Source: Bradyrhizobium barranii subsp. barranii
Lineage (GTDB): Bacteria; Pseudomonadota; Alphaproteobacteria; Rhizobiales; Xanthobacteraceae
NCBI RefSeq assembly: GCF_017565645.3
Contig: NZ_CP086136.1
Span: 7,609,501 to 7,673,500, forward strand
Length of the DNA: 64,000 nt
Direction: 5' to 3'
Below the pieces are notes generated by a model, which did not search any database, had not been told where the DNA came from, and saw only the letters and a program-made list of their open reading frames with translations. This document shows positions 37,809-45,314 of the stretch, one piece after another. Position 1 is the stretch's first letter. Each line of letters begins with the position of its first letter. Made by a program: the position numbers and the translations under genes.

Positions 37809-38765
37809 ATGAACATTCCAGCCACCCTCGCCCTCGCAGCCGCCCTCGCCTGCACCACCGTGCAGGCCTCGGCACAGGATCTGCGGTCGAGCCGACGCTC
37901 GATCAGCTATCACACCATCGATATCGGGGGTCTCAATATCTTCTACCGCGAGGCCGGGCCCGCCGACGCGCCGACCGTACTGCTGCTGCACGGCTTTCCC
38001 TCCTCGTCGCGGATGTGGGAGCCTCTGCTGCCGCTGCTCGCCGACAAATATCACCTGATCGCGCCTAATTATCCCGGCTTCGGCAACAGCAGCGCGCCGC
38101 CGCCGTCCGATTTCACCTACACTTTTGACAACATCGCCGGCGTGATGGGCGAGCTGACGAACAAGCTCGGCCTGACCAACTACGTGCTGTTCATGCAGGA
38201 CTATGGCGGCCCGGTCGGTTTCCGCATGGCGCTGGCGCATCCCGAGCGCGTCCGCGCCATCATGATCCAGAACGCCGTTTCGCATGAGCAAGGTTTGAGC
38301 CCGCTCTGGGAAGCGCGTCGCAGATACTGGGCTGATCCGGCGCATGAGCTCGAGGCGCTCGAGGCTAACTTCACATCCTTGGCCGCGACGCGCCAGCGGC
38401 ACCTCGGCTCCAGCCCGCACCCCGAGCGCTACGACCCTGACACATGGACCGACGAATACGCGTTCCTGACGCGTCCCGGCGAGGCCGAAATCCAGACTAC
38501 GCTGTTCCTGGATTACCGGACCAACGTCGCCTCCTATCCGAAGTGGCAGGAGTGGCTGCGCAAGACGCGGCCGCCGACGCTGGTGGTCTGGGGCAAGTAC
38601 GATCCGTCCTTCGCCGTCGCCGGCGCTTCGGCCTATCGCGACGATGTGCCGGATGCGGAGGTCCACATCCTCGAAGCCGGCCATTTCGCGCTCGACGAGG
38701 CGACCGACGAGATCGCCACGCTGGTCCGCGACTTCCTTGCGCGTCTGGACGGGCACAAGGGCTGA
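37809..38765 (+). CDS. Sec-exported alpha/beta hydrolase (epoxide hydrolase/dehalogenase-like)
   Basis: 318 aa. The ATG at 37809 begins a Sec signal (MNIPATLALAAALACTTVQA, cleavage near ASAQD); upstream in-frame sequence to 37764 lacks family character. Oxyanion HGFP is at 61-64, the nucleophile is Asp131 in FMQDYGGPVG, the acid is probably the Asp in WGKYDPSF, and the catalytic His is in LEAGHFALDE. An Asp nucleophile indicates epoxide hydrolase or haloalkane dehalogenase chemistry rather than esterase. The 234-bp gap upstream shows no clear TAAC element. The next hydrolase gene follows after 38 bp. Confidence 0.9.
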   Translation: MNIPATLALAAALACTTVQASAQDLRSSRRSISYHTIDIGGLNIFYREAGPADAPTVLLLHGFPSSSRMWEPLLPLLADKYHLIAPNYPGFGNSSAPPPSDFTYTFDNIAGVMGELTNKLGLTNYVLFMQDYGGPVGFRMALAHPERVRAIMIQNAVSHEQGLSPLWEARRRYWADPAHELEALEANFTSLAATRQRHLGSSPHPERYDPDTWTDEYAFLTRPGEAEIQTTLFLDYRTNVASYPKWQEWLRKTRPPTLVVWGKYDPSFAVAGASAYRDDVPDAEVHILEAGHFALDEATDEIATLVRDFLARLDGHKG

Positions 38766-38803
38766 CGGCGACTTGCACAATGCACCGACCACAGGAGGCA
38801 TAC

Positions 38804-39847
38804 ATGACCGATAACATCAGCCACGAACGACGTCGTTTCGTCGGCAGGGCTGCGATGACACTCGCCGCGACCCAGCTTGCGCTGAGCACGACGGCCGCGG
38901 CGAAGCCGGCGAAGTCCGCCACCGTCGTCAAGCCCGGCGCGAACACCGCGTTCGCGTCCCTGAAGCAGATCGACGCCGGCCTCCTCAATGTCGGCTATGC
39001 CGAGGCGGGTCCCGCCGATGGCCCGCCCGTGATCCTGCTGCACGGCTGGCCCTATGACATCTACGCCTTCGTCGATGTCGCACCGCTGCTCGCCGCGGCC
39101 GGTCGTCGCGTGATCGTGCCTTACCTGCGCGGCTACGGCAGCACTCGTTTCCTCTCCGACTCGACGATGCGGAACGGGCAGCCGGCGGCGATCGCGGCCG
39201 ACATCGTCGCCCTGATGGACGCCCTCAGAATCGACAAGGCGACGATTGCCGGCTTCGACTGGAGGGCGCGCACCGCCAACATCATCGCTGCGCTCCGGCC
39301 GGAGCGGGTCAAGGCGATGGTGTCGGTGAGCGGCTACCTGATCGGCAGCCAGCAGGCCGGCAAGATGCCGCTGCCGCCGAAGGCCGAGCTGCAATGGTGG
39401 TACCAGTTCTATTTCGCGACCGAGCGCGGCCGCGAGGGTTACGACAAGTACCGCCACGATTTCTCGAAGTTGATCTGGCAGCTCGCTTCGCCCCAATGGC
39501 ATTTCGACGATTCCACCTTCGATCGCAGCGCGAAGGCGTTCGACAATCCGGACCATGTGGCGATCGTGATCCACAATTATCGCTGGCGGCTGGGCCTCGC
39601 CGAAGGCGAAGCGAAATACGCCGACGACGAGGCGAGATTGGCGCAAGCGCCCGTTATCGCCGTGCCCACCATCACCATGGAGGGTGACGCCAACGGGGCG
39701 CCACATCCGGAACCGTCCGCTTACGCGAAGAAATTCTCCGGGCGCTATTCGCACCGGACCATCAAGGGCGGTATCGGCCACAATCTGCCGCAAGAGGCGC
39801 CGAAGGCCTTTGCCGACGCGGTGCTGGACGTCATGGCCGAAGCCTAG
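38804..39847 (+). CDS. Tat-exported alpha/beta hydrolase
   Basis: 347 aa. The ATG at 38804 has an excellent ACAGGAGGCATAC site and opens a twin-arginine-like signal (HERRRFVGRAAMTLA). The hydrolase core shows HGWPYD at 80-85, Asp152 as nucleophile in AGFDWRARTANI and a late His in KGGIGHNLPQEAP. The usual GFDWGGR is changed to GFDWRAR, so the two small residues after the nucleophile are lost and activity may be altered. It lies 38 bp after another exported hydrolase, probably as an operon. Confidence 0.88.
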   Translation: MTDNISHERRRFVGRAAMTLAATQLALSTTAAAKPAKSATVVKPGANTAFASLKQIDAGLLNVGYAEAGPADGPPVILLHGWPYDIYAFVDVAPLLAAAGRRVIVPYLRGYGSTRFLSDSTMRNGQPAAIAADIVALMDALRIDKATIAGFDWRARTANIIAALRPERVKAMVSVSGYLIGSQQAGKMPLPPKAELQWWYQFYFATERGREGYDKYRHDFSKLIWQLASPQWHFDDSTFDRSAKAFDNPDHVAIVIHNYRWRLGLAEGEAKYADDEARLAQAPVIAVPTITMEGDANGAPHPEPSAYAKKFSGRYSHRTIKGGIGHNLPQEAPKAFADAVLDVMAEA

Positions 39848-39860
39848 GCGCCGGACCTGC

Positions 39861-39888
39861 CAACGGCACTTAACAACGCTTAACGGGC
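39861..39888 (+). promoter_or_regulatory. TAAC direct-repeat element upstream of the gene at 39953
   Basis: CAAC at 39861, TAAC at 39871 and TAAC at 39881, each exactly 10 bp apart, the last as TAACGGGC. The element ends 65 bp before the start codon, close to the 60 bp seen for the paralogous gene at 35973. Confidence 0.65.
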
Positions 39889-39952
39889 GATCGTCTGCGC
39901 ACGGGGGTATCTCTATTGGGGCGACACCACCGATGCGAGAGGAAACGGCCGG

Positions 39953-40672
39953 ATGATTCCGCTGCTGGCGAATGCGATCGAGGCCCATGGCGGGCTCGAT
40001 CGATGGAATGCCCACGAGCGACTCACCGCCACGATCGTGACGGGCGGCGACCTCTGGATATTGAAGGGCGTCGATCAGGACCAGGCGCCGCGCACGATGC
40101 GGATCGAGCTGCATCGTGAGCGCGCTTCCGTGGAGCCGTTCGGCAAGCCCGGCCAGCGCACCGACTTCAGCCCGGAGCGGATTGCCATCGTGGCCGCGGA
40201 CGGCCGCATCGTCGCGGAGCGCAACAATCCGCGGGGCTCGTTCGCGCGGCACGATATGCGCACGCATTGGGATCCGCTGCATCGCGCCTATTTCAACGGC
40301 TATGCGCTCTGGACCTACATGACTGCGCCGTTCCTGCTGGCGGCGGACGGGTTCGAGGTCCGGGAGATCGCGCCCTGGCGCGAGGGCGCGGAGGTCTGGC
40401 GCGGATTGCGGGCGACCTTCCCGGCCGTGATCGCAAGCCACAGCGCCGAGCAGGATTTCTATTTTGGCCCCGACATGCTCATCCGCCGGCATGATTACCG
40501 GGTCGAGATCGCGGGCAATTTTCCGGCAGCTCAGTACGTATCGGATCCCGTCACCGTCGACGGCTTCAAGCTCCCGAGCCGCCGGCGCATCTATCTGCGC
40601 GGCGACGATCTGATGCCGCTGCGTGAAGAGCTGATGGTGTCGATCGATCTCGCGGATTTCCGGTTCGACTGA
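39953..40672 (+). CDS. Conserved protein of unknown function, paralogue of the gene at 35973
   Basis: 239 aa, soluble, with no signal peptide. The shared skeleton with the gene at 35973 is AHGGLDRWNAHERLT at the N-terminus, YMTAPFLLA, APWREGAEVWRGLRATFP, DFYFGPDMLIRRHDY and a terminal VSIDLADFRFD (compare MDVEIFDAVFE). Spacing between blocks is preserved, so they are true paralogues. No catalytic residues stand out. It is preceded by a TAAC element at nearly the same distance as its paralogue, so the pair are probably co-regulated. It is convergent with STAND regulator 3, with 6 bp between the stops. Confidence 0.8.
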   Translation: MIPLLANAIEAHGGLDRWNAHERLTATIVTGGDLWILKGVDQDQAPRTMRIELHRERASVEPFGKPGQRTDFSPERIAIVAADGRIVAERNNPRGSFARHDMRTHWDPLHRAYFNGYALWTYMTAPFLLAADGFEVREIAPWREGAEVWRGLRATFPAVIASHSAEQDFYFGPDMLIRRHDYRVEIAGNFPAAQYVSDPVTVDGFKLPSRRRIYLRGDDLMPLREELMVSIDLADFRFD

Positions 40673-40678
40673 GCCTTG

Positions 40679-43558
40679 TCAGGCTGATGCCTCGTCCAGC
40701 ACGAGCCGTGCGGCCTTCAAATCCGCCGTCTCGAATCCTTCCGAGAACCGCGCATAGGTCGCGGCGAGATCGTCGAGCGGATTCTTGACGCCCTGCCGAA
40801 GCCGAAGCGCCGCGAGTGACATCTCCGTCCGCAATCGCCAGGACAGCGCCCCCTGCTGCTCCGCCAGCGCGAGCGATGCGGCAAAGTTCGCTTCGGCGGC
40901 ACCGAGATCACCGGTCCGCGCCTCGAGGTCGCCGCGCCGGCGCAGGAGCTCGGGCATGTCAAAACCTCCGCCGCCCTGCTCGACACGGGCGATCGTCTCA
41001 TGCAGGACCTGCAGCCCTTCCGTCAACCGTCCCAGCGCCGCCAGTCCTTGCGACAGGTCTGCGGCGAACGCGGATGCGTAGAGCTCGTAGCGATCCGCAT
41101 GCAGACGCGGCAGCGCGCTCCGCAGCAGATCGACACCTCCGGCCAGCTCACCGCGGGCGATCATGGTCTGCGCGCGAAAGCCGGTCGCGACGGCTTCGTA
41201 CGGCGCGAGTCCGTGCAAATTCGCATGGGTCGCGAGGCGCCCCGTCATCGTCTCGACGGCGGCCCAGTCGCCGACCCAGCCGAACACCGTGGATGACCAG
41301 CACAGCGCAATGCAATGCATCACCACGTCGCGCGGCGCGGCGGCGCCGACGAGCGGGCGGACGCAATCGAGTGCGCGGTCGGGGAAGCCGCGCAACCACA
41401 GCACCCGCGCGAGCGGAATCTGCGGCGTGCGCGAATAGGCGAAATGCCCGGGCTCCGTCCCGCGCAGCGCGGCGTCGTCACGCACGCCTTCGTCGAGATG
41501 GGCCTGCGCCTCGGCCTGGTCGCCGGCGAGATGATAGGACACGCCGAGAAGCGCCTTGCTGCCTGCGATCCCCGCGGTGTCGCCGATCTGGCGGGCGATG
41601 CGCTCGGCCTGGCGTGCGGTCGGCACGAGGTGCCTGTAGCCGCCGGTGCGGCGATAGAACATGTTCAGCCGCGACAGCAGCCTGAACGCATTGGCGTGAT
41701 CGTCGAGCGCTTCGGCGATCTCCAGCCCGCGCCGGAGTGCGGCCTCGGCCTGCTCGCTGTTGCGCTCCGTGAACATGAAGGCGTGGCCGAGCGTCGACTG
41801 CAGCTCGAGCTCCCATTTGCCGCCCTGGTTGGCATCGTCGAGCATCGCGAGCGCGCGGCCCGACCAGATGCGCGCCTCGTTCAGCAGGTTGAGCTCGACG
41901 AACAGCCTTGCGGCGCTGCCGGCGAGCGGCACGCGCAAGGCGGCACCGTCGTGGTTGGCAAAACTCCATTCCAACGCCGCACGGGCATCTGCGAGCAGGC
42001 TCGCCCGCGCCTGCAGGCGCGAAGCCGGGTCGCCGCCCTGCTCCGCCATGCCGGCTTCGAGCGTGCGCTGAACATAGGCCGTGTGACGGCGCGCGATCGC
42101 CGCCGCTTCGCCTGCGTCGACCAGCTTCTGCATGGCATAGGCGCGCGTGGCATCCAGCAGGCGGTAGCGCCGCGATGCGCCATCGGGCTGCGCCGACACC
42201 AGCGACTTGGCCACGAGCTGCTCCAGCGCATCGACGACGCGATCGGCCGCGGCACCCTCATCCGCGGCGACTGCGATCGCCCCCTTGAGCGTGAAGGGGC
42301 CGGCGAAGATGGCGAGTCGCTGAAGCACTGTGCGTTCGCTCTCGCCGATCAGGCCAAAACTCCAGTCGAGCGTCGCGCCGAGCGTCTGCTGCCGTGGCGG
42401 CGCCGTTCGCCGTCCGCGCCATTCGAGCTTGAGCCTGGAGTCGAGCAGCGCGGCCATCTCCCGCAATCCGTAGACGCCGACGCGCACGGCGGCGAGCTCG
42501 ATCGCGAGCGCGATGCCGTCGAGCTTGCCGCAGATCTCGGCCAGGACCTCGGCATCCTCGTCCGTGATATCGCCGCGATGGCCTGCGGCCGCGGCACGAT
42601 CGATGAACAGCTGCGCGGCCGGATAATCCAGCACTTCACCGGCGCTGAGGCGCGCCCCTTGCGGCGGGCCGGCCAGCGGAACGAGCTCGAAGATCTGCTC
42701 GCCTTCCACCTGCAGCGACTCGCGGCTGGTGGCGAGAATGGCGATGCCCGGCGCCTCGCGATAGATGTTTTCGGCCAGACGAGCGATCTCGTCGATGACG
42801 TGCTCGCAACTGTCGAGGATGAGAAGCAGCCGCCGTCCGCGCAGGAAATTGATGATGCTGCCTGAGGGATCATCGTGATGCACGACGAGGCCCAGAGCGG
42901 CGGCAACCGTGCTCGCGACCAGCGTGGCGTCCTTCAGCGGGCCGAATTCGAGGAAATGAACGTGGCCCTCGAATGCCTGCCACATGTCATGCGCGAGCGC
43001 GGTCGCAACCGTGGTCTTGCCGATGCCGCCCGGTCCTCGCAGCGTGACGAAGCGGTCGCTCAGCAGACGCGCCGACAACTCGGGCAGCACGTCGTCCCGA
43101 CCGATCATCCGGTCCAGCCGATGTGGCAAGGCCGCCGGCGCCGCCGCTCGTTCGGGCGCACGCAATACGGGCACGGGCGCCACGTTGCGCTCGCCACGTT
43201 GCACAGGCGCGACGAAGCAATAGCCGCGGCTCGGGACGTTGGTGATATAGCGGGCCCCGTCCTTGCCGTCGCCAAGCACCTTGCGCAGCTCCGCGACATG
43301 GACGCGCAGGCTGATCTCCTCGACCGCGAGGCCGGACCACGCGTAGCTCAGAATCTCGTTCTTCGGCACCACTTCGCCGGCACGACTGAGGAGCAGGCGC
43401 AGAATGTCCATTGCGCGGCTGCCGAGCTTGACCGGCGCCCCGTCCCTCTCGAGCAACCGCGACCGCAGCGAAAACGGTCCGAACGAGACTGCGTCGAAAT
43501 CAAGGCTCGCCCCGGCGCCATTGCCGGGCGAGCCATGTCCTGCCGGGGGTTCGGTCAC
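40679..43558 (-). CDS. STAND regulator 3: winged-helix DNA-binding domain, NB-ARC-like NTPase, TPR-like C-terminus
   Basis: Third and most divergent family member, 959 aa. After about 20 residues of Gly/Pro-rich leader the winged helix spans about residues 24-117 (SFGPFSLRSRLLERDG ... EEISLRVHVAELRKVLGD ... NVPSRGYCF). The P-loop GPGGIGKTT is at 175-183, followed by LLLILDSCEHVIDE, LATSRES and GIALAIELAAVRVGVYG. The TPR-like region fills the C-terminal half. The GTG at 43558 is the only suitable start; an ATG just upstream is closed by TGA. An IS256-family element is inserted 80 bp upstream of the start and may have separated the gene from its promoter. Confidence 0.86.
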   Translation of the reverse strand: MTEPPAGHGSPGNGAGASLDFDAVSFGPFSLRSRLLERDGAPVKLGSRAMDILRLLLSRAGEVVPKNEILSYAWSGLAVEEISLRVHVAELRKVLGDGKDGARYITNVPSRGYCFVAPVQRGERNVAPVPVLRAPERAAAPAALPHRLDRMIGRDDVLPELSARLLSDRFVTLRGPGGIGKTTVATALAHDMWQAFEGHVHFLEFGPLKDATLVASTVAAALGLVVHHDDPSGSIINFLRGRRLLLILDSCEHVIDEIARLAENIYREAPGIAILATSRESLQVEGEQIFELVPLAGPPQGARLSAGEVLDYPAAQLFIDRAAAAGHRGDITDEDAEVLAEICGKLDGIALAIELAAVRVGVYGLREMAALLDSRLKLEWRGRRTAPPRQQTLGATLDWSFGLIGESERTVLQRLAIFAGPFTLKGAIAVAADEGAAADRVVDALEQLVAKSLVSAQPDGASRRYRLLDATRAYAMQKLVDAGEAAAIARRHTAYVQRTLEAGMAEQGGDPASRLQARASLLADARAALEWSFANHDGAALRVPLAGSAARLFVELNLLNEARIWSGRALAMLDDANQGGKWELELQSTLGHAFMFTERNSEQAEAALRRGLEIAEALDDHANAFRLLSRLNMFYRRTGGYRHLVPTARQAERIARQIGDTAGIAGSKALLGVSYHLAGDQAEAQAHLDEGVRDDAALRGTEPGHFAYSRTPQIPLARVLWLRGFPDRALDCVRPLVGAAAPRDVVMHCIALCWSSTVFGWVGDWAAVETMTGRLATHANLHGLAPYEAVATGFRAQTMIARGELAGGVDLLRSALPRLHADRYELYASAFAADLSQGLAALGRLTEGLQVLHETIARVEQGGGGFDMPELLRRRGDLEARTGDLGAAEANFAASLALAEQQGALSWRLRTEMSLAALRLRQGVKNPLDDLAATYARFSEGFETADLKAARLVLDEASA

Positions 43559-43638
43559 TTCTGACTCATCTTGACGGCCATTTCATTCAAATGCGCGGCG
43601 ACTATACCCGCCGTCGATGCGCGGTCCAGCGAGGCACC

Positions 43639-43647
43639 GCGCCGGCC
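43639..43647. repeat. Target-site duplication, left copy
   Basis: GCGCCGGCC immediately outside the left end of the IS256-family element; identical to 45047-45055. Confidence 0.9.
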
Positions 43648-45046
43648 GAGCTATGGCTGATTTTGGGTGACGCGGCCTGATCAGGCGGCGTGGCTTTCAG
43701 TGTTCGGAATGACTTCGATTCCGTCGATGAACTTTACACCGGCGATGACTTTCGGCAACTGGTTCGTGCTCTTCAATCGCCGCCAGGTCTTCGATGCGGC
43801 GTCGATGAGCTTGAACACCATCAGCTTCGCAGTTTGTTGCGACAGCGATCCCTTGGTCCGCACCGTTCGGTGGCGCACCGTGGCGAAGACGCTCTCGATC
43901 GGGTTCGAGCTGCGTAGGTGGATCCAGTGCTCAGCAGGGAAGTCGAAGAAGGCGAGCAGCGCATGGCGATCCTTGATCAGGCACTCCACCGCACGTCCGT
44001 ATTTGACGTGGTATTTCTCGACGAAGACGTCGATCGCGGTTTCAGCTTCGGCCCGGTGTGGGGCCAGATAGATGTTCCGCAGGTCGTTCTTCATGGGGCC
44101 CTGCACGGATTTGGCGACCTTGTCGAGTACGTTGCTCACTTTATGGCACCAGCATCGTTGGTGCCGCGTGCCGGGAAAGGCCTCGTCCAGTGCCTTCCAG
44201 AAGCCGAGGGCGCCGTCGCCGATGGCGAGTTGCGGGGCAATCCGTAACCCGCGTTGCCGCAGGTCGATCAGGAGTTCGCGCCAGCTCTGCGCGCTCTCGC
44301 GCACGCCGACCTGGAAGCCGATCAGCTCCTTCTTGCCTTCCGGCGTGGTGCCAATCAGCACCAGCATGCATTCGCTGTGATCTTCCATGCGGGCCTGCAG
44401 GTACACGCCATCGGCCCAGATGTAGACATAGCGACGCGCCGACAGATCGCGTCTCTGCCAGCGTTCGTACTCGACCTGCCAATCGGCCTTCAGGCCGGCG
44501 ATCACCGAAGGCGACAGGTTCGGCGCATCCTTGCCGAGCAGCGCCGAGAGCGCCTCCTGGAAGTCGCCGGTCGAGATGCCGCGCAAATAGAGGACCGGGA
44601 TCAAGGCATCCAGGCTCTTCGTCCGCCGCGCCCATAGCGGCAGGATTGCCGAACTGAAGCGGAGGCGGTCGCCTGGCCCGCTCGCTCCGCGGTCGCGGAC
44701 CTTGGGACGAGCGACCTCCACCGGACCGATGCCGGTCGCAATCTCGCGCACCGGACCGTGCCCATGTCGGACCAGGCGCGCTCGACCGTCGGGCAGCGTC
44801 AGATTGGCCGTGCTGGCCAGAAACGCGCCAACCTCGATCTCGATCGCCCTGGCAAGCAGGTCCCGCGCGCCGGCACGAACGATATCGGTCAGTGGATCAT
44901 CAACCGCGGACGGCTGACGGAAAGCAAGAACATTGGTAGTCTCGGTCATGGCGTATCGCTCTCCTCGAGAGGTTCTGGCAGGCTCGTCACCCGCCTCGAT
45001 ACGCCGCCTTCCTCACACCGTCATCACCCAGATTCCGCCATAGCTC
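43648..45046. mobile_element. IS256-family insertion sequence, complete, 1399 bp
   Basis: The element is bounded by imperfect terminal inverted repeats of about 28 bp. The left end reads GAGCTATGGC then TGATTTTGGGTGACG; the right end, inverted, reads GAGCTATGGC then GGAATCTGGGTGATG. A perfect 9-bp target duplication, GCGCCGGCC, flanks it. It holds one intact transposase gene. Intact ends and an exact duplication indicate a recent insertion. It separates STAND regulator 3 (start 43558) from the AraC gene and its TAAC element. Confidence 0.95.
43681..44949 (-). CDS. IS256-family transposase
   Basis: DDE transposase of the mutator-like IS256 family, 422 aa, full length. The N-terminal DNA-binding region is followed by the catalytic core: the first Asp in IWADGVYLQARMED, the second in LAIGDGALGFWKALDEAFP with the conserved HQRCWCHKVSNVLDK, and the Glu in RSSNPIESVFATVRHRT. 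The frame is intact and starts with ATG at 44949, about 100 bp inside the right end of the element. Confidence 0.97.
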   Translation of the reverse strand: MTETTNVLAFRQPSAVDDPLTDIVRAGARDLLARAIEIEVGAFLASTANLTLPDGRARLVRHGHGPVREIATGIGPVEVARPKVRDRGASGPGDRLRFSSAILPLWARRTKSLDALIPVLYLRGISTGDFQEALSALLGKDAPNLSPSVIAGLKADWQVEYERWQRRDLSARRYVYIWADGVYLQARMEDHSECMLVLIGTTPEGKKELIGFQVGVRESAQSWRELLIDLRQRGLRIAPQLAIGDGALGFWKALDEAFPGTRHQRCWCHKVSNVLDKVAKSVQGPMKNDLRNIYLAPHRAEAETAIDVFVEKYHVKYGRAVECLIKDRHALLAFFDFPAEHWIHLRSSNPIESVFATVRHRTVRTKGSLSQQTAKLMVFKLIDAASKTWRRLKSTNQLPKVIAGVKFIDGIEVIPNTESHAA

Positions 45047-45055
45047 GCGCCGGCC
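45047..45055. repeat. Target-site duplication, right copy
   Basis: GCGCCGGCC immediately outside the right inverted repeat of the IS256-family element; identical to 43639-43647. Confidence 0.9.
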
Positions 45056-45192
45056 TCATACCGGCACATCGATCGCAGCACGATGTTCTGCAATGTCCTC
45101 ACACCGCACCGATCTGCGCAAATAATTGAAAAGCTGGACAAAATCAAACGTCCTGCGGCGGGCTGTCACACTACAGGCGCTCGCACAAAATC

Positions 45193-45220
45193 TAACACCT
45201 CCTAATCATCACTAACGGGC
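45193..45220 (+). promoter_or_regulatory. TAAC direct-repeat element, AraC-family gene promoter
   Basis: TAAC at 45193, TAAT at 45203 and TAAC at 45213, all exactly 10 bp apart, the last as TAACGGGC. The element ends 95 bp before the start codon at 45315, the same distance as in the epoxide hydrolase promoter (94 bp). Confidence 0.65.
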
Positions 45221-45314
45221 TTCTTGCCTGGCTCACGCCTATCCTCTGATCGTGGAAAGCACTGAGAGTTGGCCGATCGCTGCAAGCGGCGACGAGGCCA
45301 GGAGAGGACGAGCG

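Noticed and set aside
38633..40492. A 619-codon minus-strand frame opposite the two hydrolases and the gene at 39953
   Set aside because: Antisense to three genes with motifs, signal peptides and ribosome-binding sites; no protein family recognisable.
41315..42865. A 516-codon plus-strand frame opposite STAND regulator 3
   Set aside because: Shadow of the regulator's codon periodicity; no start signal or domain.
31116..45220. TAAC repeats interpreted as CtrA sites (TTAA-N7-TTAA)
   Set aside because: Period is 10 bp rather than 11, TTAA is mostly absent, and the conserved extension is TAACGRGC, so CtrA does not explain them.
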